Assembly: GCF_000247995.1 (NCBI RefSeq)
Contig: NZ_BAFE01000027.1
Coordinates: 124,001-188,000, forward strand
Source of the DNA: Mobilicoccus pelagius NBRC 104925
Lineage (GTDB): Bacteria > Actinomycetota > Actinomycetes > Actinomycetales > Dermatophilaceae
Direction: 5' to 3'
Length of the DNA stretch: 64,000 bases
Below are positions 26,029 through 35,485 of the stretch, in pieces. The notes under the pieces were generated by a model, which saw only the letters and a program-made list of their open reading frames with translations, had not been told where the DNA came from and ran no database searches. Within the stretch, counting starts at the first letter, position 1, and every line of letters starts with the position of its first letter. A program made the position numbers and the translations under genes.

Positions 26029-27441
26029 GTACATCTCGAACTCGTACGGGTGCGGCCGCACCCGAAGCGGCGCCACCTCGTTGTCCCGCTTCCACTCGAT
26101 CCACGTGCGGACGAGGTCCTCGCTGAACACATCGCCCTCGAGCAGGAACTCGTGGTCCTCCTCCAGCGCGTTCAACACCTCCTCGAGCGTGCACGGCACC
26201 TGCTCGATCTCCGCGTGCTCCTCCGGAGGCAGCTCGTACAGGTCCTTGTCGATCGGCTCCGGCGGCTCGATCCGGTTACGGATACCGTCGATGCCCGCCA
26301 TGAGCTGCGCCGCGAACGACAGGTACGGGTTCGCCGACGGGTCCGGGATGCGGAACTCGATGCGCTTCGCCTTCGGCGACGCACCCGCCACCGGGATCCG
26401 GATGCACGCCGACCGGTTCCGCGCCGAGTACACGAGGTTCACCGGCGCCTCGAAGCCCGGCACGAGACGGTGATAGGAGTTCGCCGTCGGGTTCGTGAAC
26501 GCGAGCAGCGCCGGCGCGTGCTTGAGCAGACCACCGATGTACCAACGGGCGAGATCCGACAGTCCGCCGTAACCCTGCTCGTCGTAGAACAGCGGTTCGC
26601 CGTCCTTCCACAACGACTGGTGCGTGTGCATGCCCGACCCGTTGTCCCCGAACAGCGGCTTCGGCATGAACGTCGCGCTCTTGCCGTAGTTCCAGGCGAC
26701 GTTCTTGATGACGTACTTGAACTTCATCACGTCGTCGCCCGCACCGAGCAGCGTGTTGAAGCGGTAGTTGATCTCCTGCTGGCCGGCCGTGCCGACCTCG
26801 TGGTGGCTGCGCTCGACCTCGAGGCCCACGTCCGCCATCTTCAGGCACATCTCGTCACGGACGTCGGCGAAGTGGTCCACCGGCGGCACCGGGAAGTAGC
26901 CGCCCTTGAACGCCGTCTTGTAGCCGCGGTTGCCGCCCTCCTCCTCGCGCCCCGTGTTCCACGCCGCCTCCACGGAGTCGAGCTTGTAGAACGTCGACTG
27001 CGGCGAGCACTCGAACCGGATGTCGTCGAAGACGTAGAACTCCGCCTCCGCCCCGAAGAACACCGTGTCGGCGATGCCCGTCGACCGCAGGTAGGACTCC
27101 GCCCGCGCCGCGATGTTGCGCGGGTCCCGCGAGTACGGCTCGTCCGTGAACGGGTCGACGATCGAGAAGTTCATGATGAGTGTCTTGTGCTCACGGAACG
27201 GGTCGACGAACGCCGTCGTCACGTCCGGCACGAGCTTCATGTCGGACTCGTGGATCGCCTGGAAGCCACGGATCGAGGACCCGTCGAACGCCTGACCCTC
27301 CGTGAAGAAGTCCAGGTCCATGGTTCTCGCCGGGATGTTGAAGTGCTGCATGACACCGGGCAGGTCGCAGAAACGGATGTCGACGAACTCGACACCCTCC
27401 TCCTCGATGTACGCGAGAACCTCTTCAGGGGTGGTGAACAC
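26017..27441 (-). CDS. glnA: Glutamine synthetase type I
   Basis: 474 residues, full length for the dodecameric GS-I beta type. It makes glutamine from glutamate, ammonia and ATP. Landmarks are [63 protein letters not shown], and the adenylylation site [10 protein letters not shown] with Tyr near residue 402, the expected GlnE target. The gene is divergent from the RDD gene; the shared 137-base region holds a four-part GlnR-like box. Its 3' end has been copied twice into the downstream trailer. Confidence 0.97.
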   Translation of the reverse strand: MFTTPEEVLAYIEEEGVEFVDIRFCDLPGVMQHFNIPARTMDLDFFTEGQAFDGSSIRGFQAIHESDMKLVPDVTTAFVDPFREHKTLIMNFSIVDPFTDEPYSRDPRNIAARAESYLRSTGIADTVFFGAEAEFYVFDDIRFECSPQSTFYKLDSVEAAWNTGREEEGGNRGYKTAFKGGYFPVPPVDHFADVRDEMCLKMADVGLEVERSHHEVGTAGQQEINYRFNTLLGAGDDVMKFKYVIKNVAWNYGKSATFMPKPLFGDNGSGMHTHQSLWKDGEPLFYDEQGYGGLSDLARWYIGGLLKHAPALLAFTNPTANSYHRLVPGFEAPVNLVYSARNRSACIRIPVAGASPKAKRIEFRIPDPSANPYLSFAAQLMAGIDGIRNRIEPPEPIDKDLYELPPEEHAEIEQVPCTLEEVLNALEEDHEFLLEGDVFSEDLVRTWIEWKRDNEVAPLRVRPHPYEFEMYYDI

Positions 27442-27510
27442 GGCATCTCCTCGATGATCCGGACGTCGGGCGGCCCGACGTCGACGTCACCCCGAGGCTA
27501 TCGAGTCGCC

Positions 27511-27548
27511 GTTAAGCGCCCGTCACCGCCGTGTTTCGGCCATGTTTC
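27511..27548. promoter_or_regulatory. GlnR-like box in the glnA/RDD intergenic region
   Basis: Four pentamers at exact 11-base spacing: GTTAA (27511), GTCAC (27522), GTTTC (27533) and GTTTC (27544). Read on minus this is GAAAC-n6-GAAAC-n6-GTGAC-n6-TTAAC, the GTNAC/GAAAC pattern with six-base spacers of actinomycete GlnR. It lies 70-107 bases upstream of glnA, suggesting GlnR control of glnA transcription. Confidence 0.65.
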
Positions 27549-27566
27549 GCGTCGCGGCGCGGCCGG

Positions 27567-27578
27567 TAGGCTGACGGC
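27567..27578 (+). promoter_or_regulatory. Leaderless -10 box of the RDD gene
   Basis: TAGGCT (27567-27572) lies six bases before ATG 27579. Its -35 region would fall on the last pentamer of the GlnR-like box. Confidence 0.45.
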
Positions 27579-28043
27579 ATGATCGACCGTCGTGACATCG
27601 GCTCCTGGCTCTCCGGACCCCCGGTCGACGTCGACCCCGACACCTATCCCGGCGACCGCCTCGGCCTCCCCGAGGACGGCCCCGGCTCCGTCGCACCGTT
27701 CACGCGCCGCGTCCCGGCACTCCTCGTCGACGGCGTCGTCTGCCAGCTCATCGCGATGGCGTTCCTCGGATACCGGCAGGGCGCGGGCGGGCTCGGCGTG
27801 TTCCTCCCCACCCTCGTCTTCCTCCTCATGCACGTCCTCATGGTCGGCACGGGTGGCTACACGATCGGGCACCGCCTCCTCGGCCTGCGCGTCGTGCGCG
27901 TCGACGGGGGCTGGGCCGGGCCCGTCGCTGCCCTCGTGCGCACACTCGCCCTGGCAGTGCTCGTCCCCGGCCTCATCTACGACCGCGACCAGCGCGGCCT
28001 GCACGACCGGTTCGCAGGCACCGTCCTCGTCCGCACCCGCTGA
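27579..28043 (+). CDS. RDD family membrane protein
   Basis: 154 residues. A soluble N-terminal stretch is followed by the RDD domain: FTRRVPALLVDGVVCQLIAM (the Arg and Asp that name the family), a second helix FLPTLVFLLMHVLMVG, YTIGHRLLGLRVVRVDG, and a last helix ending YDRDQRGLHDRFAGTVLVR. RDD proteins are small transporters or membrane factors of mostly unknown role; a homologue is found near glnA in many actinomycetes. Confidence 0.92.
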   Translation: MIDRRDIGSWLSGPPVDVDPDTYPGDRLGLPEDGPGSVAPFTRRVPALLVDGVVCQLIAMAFLGYRQGAGGLGVFLPTLVFLLMHVLMVGTGGYTIGHRLLGLRVVRVDGGWAGPVAALVRTLALAVLVPGLIYDRDQRGLHDRFAGTVLVRTR

Positions 28044-28098
28044 CGCACGGCCGCCCAGTCACGCACCACACGCACGACACGCACGACAGGCACCGCGA

Positions 28099-28140
28099 CG
28101 ACGAACGCCGCACCCCTGGCCGGGGATGCGGCGTTCGTCG
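28099..28140. terminator. Bidirectional terminator between RDD and DUF4191 genes
   Basis: CGACGAACGCCGCA (28099-28112) pairs with TGCGGCGTTCGTCG (28127-28140); the stem continues with CCCC/GGGG after a bulge. The flanking genes converge. Confidence 0.8.
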
Positions 28141-28156
28141 CGTCGGTCGGGGCCGG

Positions 28157-28912
28157 TCAGCGGAACTGGCCGCCCCGCCCCATCGAGCGGACCCGGGTGG
28201 GGTCGATGCCCTTGGGGATCGGAGGACGCTGCGCGCCGAGGGCCCGCAGACGACGGTCGACCTCGGTGACCTCGGTCTTCGTGAGCGACTTCGGCAGCCG
28301 GGACATCTTGCGGACGACGTCGCGCGGGGCGACGACCTCCTCGCCGGTCTTGGGGTTCGGGTCGCCGGTGCCGATGCGGTACAGCGTGACCGGCACGTTC
28401 GGCGTGAGCCGGTTGACCTTGCGGCGCTCCGCGAGAAGAAGCTTGGAGGCGCGACCCGTCGGGCCCTCCCCGATGAGGACGACGCCGGGGAGACCCACCG
28501 CGCGGAACACCATCGCGGCGTCCTGGAAGTGGCTGCCGCGGCCGCCCTCCACGGCGACGGGCTCCTCGCTGTAACTCCACCCGCGACGCAGCCCCTGGAG
28601 GACGGCCCCACCGGCGCCGGGACGACCCTCGAGCGTGCTGTAGGCCGCCCGCTCGGCACGCCGCGTGAGGAAGATGAACGCGGCGAGGATCCCCAGCGGG
28701 AGGAACACGAACGCGAGGTAGATCGGTCGGCCGATCGCGAAGCCGATGAGCAGACCGAGCAGCGTGATCCCCAGTGCGATGCCGAGGAGCTTGCCGAGGA
28801 TCTGGGGGTCGTCGTGCTTGGCGAGGGCGTAGATCTGCCGCAGCTTCTCGAACCGCTGCTTCTTGGGGGCCTCGACGGCGGTCGAACCGCCGCCCTTGCG
28901 AATGCGGGCCAT
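28157..28912 (-). CDS. DUF4191 family membrane protein
   Basis: 251 residues from ATG 28912. Two adjacent membrane helices lie at about residues 40-60 and 63-83, with cytoplasmic basic flanks (ARIRKGGGS at the start). The soluble C-terminal part contains GWSYSEEPVAVEGGRGSHFQ, VVLIGEGPTGRASKLLLAERRK and LPKSLTKTEVTEVDRRLRAL. DUF4191 is an actinomycete family usually located beside lipA, as here (29 bases downstream of the lipA stop). Function unknown. Confidence 0.9.
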   Translation of the reverse strand: MARIRKGGGSTAVEAPKKQRFEKLRQIYALAKHDDPQILGKLLGIALGITLLGLLIGFAIGRPIYLAFVFLPLGILAAFIFLTRRAERAAYSTLEGRPGAGGAVLQGLRRGWSYSEEPVAVEGGRGSHFQDAAMVFRAVGLPGVVLIGEGPTGRASKLLLAERRKVNRLTPNVPVTLYRIGTGDPNPKTGEEVVAPRDVVRKMSRLPKSLTKTEVTEVDRRLRALGAQRPPIPKGIDPTRVRSMGRGGQFR

Positions 28913-28941
28913 CGTGTGGTCCTGCTCCTTGGGTCGGTGGG

Positions 28942-29973
28942 TCAGCGGGAGGTCGACGACGCCGCGTGACGCGTGAGGAGGCTCGAGGCCTCCTGGCGGG
29001 CGGGCTCGTCGGCGCTCTTCTCGAGGTGGGCGAGGTGCTCGGGCAGGGGACGCCCGGCGCGACGCATCGCCTGCGCCCACAGGCGCCCGGCCCGGTAGGA
29101 GGACCGGACGAGCGGGCCGGCCATGACCCCGAGGATCCCGGTCTCCTCCGCGTACTCCGACCACGTGATGAACTCCTCGGGCTTCACCCACCGGTCGATC
29201 GGGTGGTGCAACGGCGAGGGGCGCAGGTACTGCGTGATCGTGAGGATGTCGCAACCGGCGTCGTGGAGGTCGCGGATGGCCTGGGCGATCTCGTCCTCCG
29301 TCTCACCCATGCCAAGGATGAGGTTCGACTTCGTGACGAGGCCTTCCTCCTTGGCCATCGTGATGACCTTGAGGGACTTCTCGTACGTGAACGCCGGGCG
29401 GATCTTGCGGAAGATCCGCGGCACCGTCTCGAGGTTGTGCGCGAACACCTCGGGGCGGGCGTCGAAGACCTGCCCGACGAGCTCGGGCTTGGCCCCGAAG
29501 TCGGGCGGGAGGATCTCGACGCCGGTGTTCGGGTTGAGCGCGTGGACCTCGCGGATGGTGTCGGCGTACAGCTTGGCCGCGCCGTCGGGAAGGTCGTCAC
29601 GGGCGACGCCGGTGATCGTCGCGTACCGCAGGTTCATCTGTCGGATCGACTCGGCGACCTTGCGGGGCTCCTCCTGGTCGAGCGGACCCGGGCGGCCCGT
29701 GGCGATGTCGCAGAAGTCGCAACGCCGGGTACACGTGTCACCGCCGATGAGGAAGGTGGCCTCCCGGTCCTCCCAACACTCGAAGATGTTGGGGCAGCCG
29801 GCCTCCTGGCACACGGTGTGCAGGCCCTGGCCCGACACACGCTTGTTCATCGCGGCATACTCCGGACCCATCTTGGCGGTGGTCCGGATCCACGACGGCT
29901 TGCGCTCGATGGGCGTCTCGGCGTTGCGGGCCTCGACGCGGAGCAGCCGGCGACCCTCTGGTGCGACGGTCAC
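28942..29973 (-). CDS. lipA: Lipoyl synthase
   Basis: 343 residues from GTG 29973, supported by AAAGGAG five bases upstream. A radical SAM enzyme that inserts two sulfur atoms into protein-bound octanoyl groups. The auxiliary cluster cysteines are C55, C60 and C66 (CQEAGC, ECW) and the radical SAM cluster cysteines are C81, C85 and C88 (CTRRCDFC). Other motifs are [21 protein letters not shown] near the C-terminus and HNLETVPR. It acts after LipB on the E2 subunit encoded by sucB and on the glycine cleavage H protein. Confidence 0.98.
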   Translation of the reverse strand: MTVAPEGRRLLRVEARNAETPIERKPSWIRTTAKMGPEYAAMNKRVSGQGLHTVCQEAGCPNIFECWEDREATFLIGGDTCTRRCDFCDIATGRPGPLDQEEPRKVAESIRQMNLRYATITGVARDDLPDGAAKLYADTIREVHALNPNTGVEILPPDFGAKPELVGQVFDARPEVFAHNLETVPRIFRKIRPAFTYEKSLKVITMAKEEGLVTKSNLILGMGETEDEIAQAIRDLHDAGCDILTITQYLRPSPLHHPIDRWVKPEEFITWSEYAEETGILGVMAGPLVRSSYRAGRLWAQAMRRAGRPLPEHLAHLEKSADEPARQEASSLLTRHAASSTSR

Positions 29974-30100
29974 GACGTCTCCTTTCGTGATGGGGCTCCC
30001 AGCGTACTCGTGGGAGGTGTGGGGGTCCGCCACGTCATGGACACACGTCCGGGACGTGGCGGGGTGTCCGAGGCGGCGGGATCGCCGGCCCGGGCGGGGA

Positions 30101-30775
30101 TCACGCCGACGCCTGCTCCTGGGCGGTGGTCTCGTGGTGGGACACCAGGTCGAGCACGCGGTCGAGGTGCTTCTTCGCGAGGGGGAGGACCTCCGCGACC
30201 GTGACGTCGCGGCCGAGTTCCTCGGAGAGGTTGGTGATGCCCGCGTCGGCGATGCCGCACGGGACGATGACCTGCCCCCAGGACAGGTCGCAGTCACAGT
30301 TGAGGGAGAACCCGTGCATCGTCACCTCGTGGCTCACGCGGATGCCGATGGCGCCGATCTTGCGCTCGGGGCGGGTGTCGTCGGTGGCGATCCAGACACC
30401 GCTGCGGCCCTCGACACGGCCCGCCTCGACACCGAGGTCGGCGCAGACGCCGATCATGGCGTCCTCGAGCCGCCGCACGTGGGCGACGACGTCGACCGGG
30501 CCGGGCAGGTGGACGATCGGGTAGCCGACGAGCTGGCCGGGACCGTGCCACGTGATCTTGCCGCCGCGGTCGACCTCGACGACGGGGGTGCCGTCCAGCG
30601 GGCGCTCGTGCGGCTCGGTGCGCTTGCCGGCGGTGTACGTCGGCGCGTGCTCGAGCAGGAGGACCGTGTCGGGCAGGGTGCCCGCGACGACGGCCTCGTG
30701 GACCTCCCGCTGGCGCTCCCACGCCTCGACGTAGTCGACGAGGTCGGGGGCGAAACCCATCTCTTCGTACCGCAA
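30101..30775 (-). CDS. lipB: Octanoyl-ACP:protein octanoyltransferase
   Basis: It transfers octanoate from ACP to lipoyl-domain lysines. The family motifs are [54 protein letters not shown] and the catalytic Cys-Gly in [13 protein letters not shown]. Start choice: a TTG at 30775 has AAGGAG eight bases upstream; a GTG at 30784 overlaps the preceding stop as GTGA but leaves no spacing to that ribosome binding site. From the TTG the protein has 224 residues. It follows the epimerase gene directly, and lipA is 127 bases downstream. Confidence 0.95.
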   Translation of the reverse strand: MRYEEMGFAPDLVDYVEAWERQREVHEAVVAGTLPDTVLLLEHAPTYTAGKRTEPHERPLDGTPVVEVDRGGKITWHGPGQLVGYPIVHLPGPVDVVAHVRRLEDAMIGVCADLGVEAGRVEGRSGVWIATDDTRPERKIGAIGIRVSHEVTMHGFSLNCDCDLSWGQVIVPCGIADAGITNLSEELGRDVTVAEVLPLAKKHLDRVLDLVSHHETTAQEQASA

Positions 30776-30780
30776 TCCAC

Positions 30781-31680
30781 TCACTCCTTGTCACGCGTGA
30801 CGAGCCACTGCGCCGCCGTCTCCCCGGTGGGGGAGGCGAAGGTGAAACCCGAGTCGAGGAGGACGTCGGGTCGGACCCGTTGACTGCCGAGGATGTCGTC
30901 GGCGAACTGCCCGAGCATCGCACGGAGCGCGAACGCCGGTGCGGGCAGGACCGCCGGTCGGTGGAGCTCCTCGCCGAGGAGCGCCATGAACTCGCCCTGG
31001 CGCACCGGGTCGGGCAGGGCGATGTTGACCGGACCGGTGATCTGCGGGTGGTCGACGAGCCACAGCAGGGCCGAGACCTCGTCGTCGAGAGTGACGAGCG
31101 GCCACCACTGTTGCCCGTCGCCGAGGGGCCCGCCGAGCCCGAGGCGGGCGAGCGGGAGGACACGCTCCATGGCCCCGCCGTCGGGGGAGAGGACGATACC
31201 GGTGCGCGCGAACGCGACCGGGACACCCGCCTCCCGGGCGGGGCGCATCTCGGCCTCCCAGGCGCGCACGACGTCGGCGAGGAACCCCTTGCCCGCCGTG
31301 CTCGTCTCGGTGAGGAGCTCCTCGCCGCGGTCGCTGCCGTAGATGCCCACGGCCGAGCCGCTCACGACGCGGACGGGCCGGTCGAGGGTGAGCACGGCCT
31401 GGGCGAGCGTACGCGTGCCGTCGATGCGGGACCGGCGGATCGTCCGGCGGTACTTCGCCGTCCACCGCTTGTCGCCCACGCCCGCACCGGCCAGGTGCAC
31501 GACGGCGTCGACGTCGTCGAGCACCGTCGGGTCGAGGGGCGCGCCCGGGATCCACTCACGCTCCGCCGACGACCGTGCCTGTCGACGGACGAGGTGGACC
31601 ACCCGGTCACCCCGCGCGGCGAGTCGTTGCGACAGGACCGAGCCGATGAGGCCCGAGGCCCCCGTGATCGCCACTCGCAT
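30781..31680 (-). CDS. TIGR01777 family NAD-dependent epimerase-like protein (YfcH type)
   Basis: 299 residues from ATG 31680. A short-chain dehydrogenase fold is clear at the N-terminus ([20 protein letters not shown]), followed by [18 protein letters not shown], the GSAVGIYG segment and [19 protein letters not shown], and a DUF1731-like C-terminus ([20 protein letters not shown] with [13 protein letters not shown]). The enzymatic role of the family is not established. Its stop overlaps the possible GTG of lipB, which suggests coupling to lipoate synthesis. Confidence 0.9.
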   Translation of the reverse strand: MRVAITGASGLIGSVLSQRLAARGDRVVHLVRRQARSSAEREWIPGAPLDPTVLDDVDAVVHLAGAGVGDKRWTAKYRRTIRRSRIDGTRTLAQAVLTLDRPVRVVSGSAVGIYGSDRGEELLTETSTAGKGFLADVVRAWEAEMRPAREAGVPVAFARTGIVLSPDGGAMERVLPLARLGLGGPLGDGQQWWPLVTLDDEVSALLWLVDHPQITGPVNIALPDPVRQGEFMALLGEELHRPAVLPAPAFALRAMLGQFADDILGSQRVRPDVLLDSGFTFASPTGETAAQWLVTRDKE

Positions 31681-31811
31681 GTCTTCTCCCTTTCGTTCCC
31701 GGCCGTTCCGACGACGGCCACGGACCTCACCCGGGGGCGATACCGCTTCGACGCCGCTCCGGTTCCCCCGCGCCACGAGGGCGGGAACCGTCCCGAACGC
31801 CTCCGGGCGCG

Positions 31812-31846
31812 CGACGGGGCGGTGAGGGTTCCTCACCGCCCCGTCG
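31812..31846 (-). terminator. Terminator after sucB
   Basis: CGACGGGGCGGTGAGG (31812-31827) and CCTCACCGCCCCGTCG (31831-31846) form a perfect 16-base stem with a three-base loop, 15 bases past the sucB stop. There is no T tract. Confidence 0.8.
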
Positions 31847-31860
31847 ACGCCTCATCGAGG

Positions 31861-33690
31861 TCAGACCTCGAACGCGCCCTCCTCGAGACGCTGCTTGAGC
31901 GCCGTGAGGAACCGGCCCGCGTCCGCACCGTCGACCACGCGGTGGTCGTAGGTGAGGACGAGGTACTGCATGTGGCGGATCGCGATCGAGTCGTTGCCGT
32001 ACTCGTCCTGGACGACGACCGGACGCTTGACGATCGCGCCGGTGCCGAGGATGCCGACCTGCGGCTGGTTGAGGATCGGCGTGTCGAGCAGCGAACCGTT
32101 GCTGCCGATGTTGCTGATCGTGAACGTGCCGCCGCCGAGTTCGTCGGGGGTGACCTTGTTCGTGCGGGTGCGCTCGGCGAGGTCGGCGACCTTGCGGGCG
32201 ATGCCCGCGATGTTGAGGTCACCGGCGTCACGGATGACCGGCACGAGCAGGCCACGGTCGGTGTCGACCGCGATGCCGAGGTGCTCGGCACCGTGGAAGA
32301 CGATCTCCTCGCCCTCGACGCTCGCGTTGAGCATCGGGAACGCCTTGAGCGTCTCGACCGTCGCGAGGGCGATGAACGGGAGGTAGGAGAGCTTGACGCC
32401 CTCGCGCTTCTCGAACTCGGCCTTGTTGCGGGCGCGGAGCGCGGCGACGCGCGACATGTCGACCTCGACGACCGCGGTGAGCTGCGCGGAGACCTGCAGC
32501 GACTCGACCATGCGCTGGGCGATGACCTTGCGCAGACGGGTCATCTTCTGGCTCGTGCCGCGCTTGTCGGACGGCTGCGGAACCGTCGTCGGAGCGGGGG
32601 CGGAACCGGAGGACGCGGCCGCCGGCTTCTCCTCGGCCGCGGGGGCCGGGGCGGACTGCGCCTTCTTGGCCTCCTCGGCGGCCTTGGCCGCGTCGAGGAC
32701 GTCCTGCTTGCGGATCCGACCGCCGACACCCGTGCCCGTGAGGGTCGAGAGGTCGACGCCGTTGTCGGCGGCGAGCTTGCGGACGAGCGGGGTGACGTAG
32801 CTGGATGCGTCCGTCTCCTCGGCCTTGGCGGGAGACTCTTCGGTGGAGGAGGGCTTCTTCGCCGGGGCGGAGGACCTCTCCTCCTTCTTGGGCTCTTCCT
32901 TCGGCTCGTCCTTCTTAGGAGCCTCGTCCTTCTTCGGCTCCTCCTTCTTCGGAGCCTCTTCCTTCTCCTCCGGCTCGGCCGGGGCCTCCTCCTCGGCGGG
33001 CTCGTCGGCGGCGTCGTCGCCACCGGCCTCGCCACCGATGATCGCGAGGTCGGCGCCGACCTCGACCGTCTCGTCCTCCTGGACGAGGATCTTCGTGAGC
33101 GTGCCCGCCACGGGGGAGGGGATCTCGGTGTCGACCTTGTCGGTGGACACCTCGAGGAGCGGCTCGTCGACGGCGACCTCGTCGCCCTCGGACTTCAGCC
33201 AACGGGTGACCGTGCCCTCGGTGACGGACTCGCCGAGCGCCGGCATCGGGACCTTCTCGCCGCCGCTCACGTCGCCGCCGGAGGACTTCTTGGGAGCCTC
33301 GGCCTTCTTGGGCTCGTCGGACTCGGCGGACGGGGTCGTGGGGGTCTCCTCCGCGGTCTCCTCCGACTCCGGCTGCGCGCCGTCCTCGTTCCTCTTCTCC
33401 TCGGTGTCGCTCTCCTCGGCGGAGTCGTCGGAGTCGTCGCCCTCGACGTCGGAGGCGTCACCGATGACGGCGAGCTCGGCGCCGACCTCGACGGTCTCGT
33501 CCTCCTCGACGAGGATCTTCGTGAGGGTGCCCGCCACCGGGGAGGGGATCTCGGTGTCGACCTTGTCGGTGGAGACCTCGAGCAGCGGCTCGTCGACCTC
33601 CACGGAGTCGCCCACGCTCTTGAGCCAGCGGGTGACGGTGCCTTCGGTGACCGACTCGCCCAGAGCCGGCATGGTCACGCGTTCTGACAT
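31861..33690 (-). CDS. sucB: 2-oxoglutarate/pyruvate dehydrogenase E2 component
   Basis: 609 residues. There are two nearly identical lipoyl domains with lipoyl lysines K43 and K185 (both in [10 protein letters not shown]), long charged linkers rich in Glu, Lys and Pro, a peripheral subunit-binding domain (about 298-334, [17 protein letters not shown]), and the catalytic domain ending in [14 protein letters not shown] (His 583, Asp 587). In actinomycetes this E2 usually serves the pyruvate complex or a mixed supercomplex, although it is named sucB. LipB and LipA, which build its cofactor, are encoded just downstream. Confidence 0.95.
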   Translation of the reverse strand: MSERVTMPALGESVTEGTVTRWLKSVGDSVEVDEPLLEVSTDKVDTEIPSPVAGTLTKILVEEDETVEVGAELAVIGDASDVEGDDSDDSAEESDTEEKRNEDGAQPESEETAEETPTTPSAESDEPKKAEAPKKSSGGDVSGGEKVPMPALGESVTEGTVTRWLKSEGDEVAVDEPLLEVSTDKVDTEIPSPVAGTLTKILVQEDETVEVGADLAIIGGEAGGDDAADEPAEEEAPAEPEEKEEAPKKEEPKKDEAPKKDEPKEEPKKEERSSAPAKKPSSTEESPAKAEETDASSYVTPLVRKLAADNGVDLSTLTGTGVGGRIRKQDVLDAAKAAEEAKKAQSAPAPAAEEKPAAASSGSAPAPTTVPQPSDKRGTSQKMTRLRKVIAQRMVESLQVSAQLTAVVEVDMSRVAALRARNKAEFEKREGVKLSYLPFIALATVETLKAFPMLNASVEGEEIVFHGAEHLGIAVDTDRGLLVPVIRDAGDLNIAGIARKVADLAERTRTNKVTPDELGGGTFTISNIGSNGSLLDTPILNQPQVGILGTGAIVKRPVVVQDEYGNDSIAIRHMQYLVLTYDHRVVDGADAGRFLTALKQRLEEGAFEV

Positions 33691-33725
33691 TTCTCGTGTC
33701 TCCTCGGGTGTGCGGTGTTGTCGCG

Positions 33726-33731
33726 AGTCTA
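33726..33731 (-). promoter_or_regulatory. -10 box of sucB
   Basis: TAGACT on minus gives a start near 33719 and a leader of about 30 bases with GAGGAG before ATG 33690. Confidence 0.4.
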
Positions 33732-33802
33732 GAAGAGGACGGCGCGTCAGGTGTGGGCGGCCGGTGCCTCATCGGCGGGTCGGGGCACTCCGGAGCGGAT
33801 TC

Positions 33803-33820
33803 GGGTGCTCCGGAGCACCC
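33803..33820 (-). terminator. Palindrome after lpdA
   Basis: GGGTGCTCC and GGAGCACCC form an 18-base perfect palindrome between lpdA and sucB. Confidence 0.5.
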
Positions 33821-33873
33821 CCGGGTGGGTGTCGCGGGGGCGACGGGCCGACACGGGTGTGCGGCCCCGTCGG

Positions 33874-35265
33874 TCAGGGGTGGGCGTGGAGGGGCTTGCC
33901 GGCGAGGGCGAGGTGGGCCTCGCCGAGCGCCTCGTTCTGGGTGGGGTGCGCGTGGATGAACTGTGCGACCTCCTCGGGCAGGGCCTCCCAGCCGACGATG
34001 AGCTGGGCCTCGCCGACCTGCTCGCCCATGCGGGCGCCGATCATGTGGATGCCGAGCACGGGGCCGTCCTTGCGGCGGACGACCTTGACGAAGCCGCTCG
34101 TCGCGAGCATCTGGGACTTGCCGTTACCGCCGAGGTTGAACTCGACGGTGGAGACGGCGTCGGCGCCGTGGAGCTCGACGGCGGCGGCCTCGCTGAGGCC
34201 GACGGAGGCGATCTCGGGGTCGCAGTACGTGACGCGGGGGATCGAGGACTCCACGAGCGGTTCGACGGGGAGACCGGCGATGTCCTCGGCGACGAGGATG
34301 CCCTGGGCGAAGCCGCGGTGGGCGAGCTGCAGGCCGGGGACGATGTCGCCGACGGCGTGGACGCCCTCGACGTTCGTGCGGCAACGCTCGTCGGCGAGGA
34401 CGAAGCCGCGCTCCATCGTCACGCCGATCTCCTCGTAGCCGAGCCCGGCCGTGACGGGTCCGCGGCCGACGGCGACGAGGAGGAGGTCTGCCTCGATGCT
34501 CTCGCCGGACTCGAGGGTGACGGTGACGGCGTCGTCGGTCTGGGTGGCGCCTCCGAAGCGCACGCCCGTCTTCGCGACGATCTTGCGCTTCTTGAAGGCG
34601 CGCTCGAGAGTTTTGGAGATCGCCTCGTCCTCGAGGGCGACGAGCCGGGGCAGGGCCTCGACGATCGTCACCTCGGCGCCGAACGAGCGGTAGACCGAGG
34701 CGAACTCGCAGCCGATGACGCCGCCGCCGAGGACGACGACGCGCTTCGGCACGGTCTCGAGCGCGAGGGCCTGCTCGCTCGTGAGGATGCGGCCGCCGAT
34801 TTCGAGGCCGGGGAGGGTCTTCGACGTGGAGCCGGTGGCGAGGACGAGGTGTGCGCCCTGGAGGCGGCGGCCGGCGACCTCGACGGTGTCGCGGGCGACG
34901 ACCTTGCCGGTGCCCTGGACGTACGTGATGCCGCCGGCCTTGACGAGCCCCTGGAGGCCCTTGTGGAGGCGGGCCACGACGCCGTCCTTGTACTTGAGCA
35001 CACCCGGCATGTCGATCGCGTCGAACGACGCCTTGACGCCGAACTTCTCGCTGTCCCGGGCCGAGTCGGCGATCTCGGCCGCGTGCAGGAACGCCTTCGT
35101 GGGGATGCACCCGCGGTGAAGGCACGTGCCGCCGAGGAGGTCCTTCTCGACGAGGGCGACGCTCTTGCCGAGCTGCACGGCCCGCAGCGCGCAGGCGTAA
35201 CCGCCGCTGCCGCCGCCGAGGATGACGATGTCGAAGGTCTCGGGGGCCGAGGTCGGGTCGGTCAT
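33874..35265 (-). CDS. lpdA: Dihydrolipoyl dehydrogenase (E3)
   Basis: 463 residues from ATG 35265 with AAGGAG upstream. It reoxidises dihydrolipoamide of 2-oxoacid dehydrogenases and the glycine cleavage system using FAD and NAD+. The redox pair is C48/C53 in GGTCLHRGCIPTKA; the FAD loop is VILGGGSGGYA, the NAD loop VVVLGGGVIGCEFAS, and the C-terminal His-Pro of HAHPTQNEAL (about 438-447) completes the active site. An in-frame upward extension to 35427 lacks a ribosome binding site and is not used. Confidence 0.97.
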   Translation of the reverse strand: MTDPTSAPETFDIVILGGGSGGYACALRAVQLGKSVALVEKDLLGGTCLHRGCIPTKAFLHAAEIADSARDSEKFGVKASFDAIDMPGVLKYKDGVVARLHKGLQGLVKAGGITYVQGTGKVVARDTVEVAGRRLQGAHLVLATGSTSKTLPGLEIGGRILTSEQALALETVPKRVVVLGGGVIGCEFASVYRSFGAEVTIVEALPRLVALEDEAISKTLERAFKKRKIVAKTGVRFGGATQTDDAVTVTLESGESIEADLLLVAVGRGPVTAGLGYEEIGVTMERGFVLADERCRTNVEGVHAVGDIVPGLQLAHRGFAQGILVAEDIAGLPVEPLVESSIPRVTYCDPEIASVGLSEAAAVELHGADAVSTVEFNLGGNGKSQMLATSGFVKVVRRKDGPVLGIHMIGARMGEQVGEAQLIVGWEALPEEVAQFIHAHPTQNEALGEAHLALAGKPLHAHP

Positions 35266-35485
35266 GCGGGCGGCTCCTTGTGGGGGCGCGGCGTGCGCGG
35301 CGGGCGGGGACGTCGCCGTGGTGCCGGCGACGACGTCGGCGCCCGTGTCGGCGCCGACGTGGGCATCCTCCCATGTCGCACCGGTCGGGGTGCCGTTTCC
35401 CGAGGTGAGGGGCCGGTTCCGTGACACACCTCGGGAGTCGCCCGGGTGGAGGGTGGCGAGGGTCCGTCGGTGGCGGCCCGCGCGG

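Noticed and set aside
24880-27582. A 900-codon plus-strand frame opposite the KAS III gene and glnA
   Set aside because: The opposite strand has complete KAS III and GlnA catalytic motifs. The plus frame runs through terminators and has no recognisable domain.
30880-33687. A 935-codon plus-strand frame opposite the epimerase and sucB genes
   Set aside because: Its Leu/Gly/Asp-rich repeats mirror the Glu/Lys/Pro linkers of SucB on the other strand.
31861-33690. sucB as two fused genes because the N-terminal lipoyl domain is duplicated
   Set aside because: Two or three lipoyl domains are normal for actinomycete E2 proteins and the frame is continuous.
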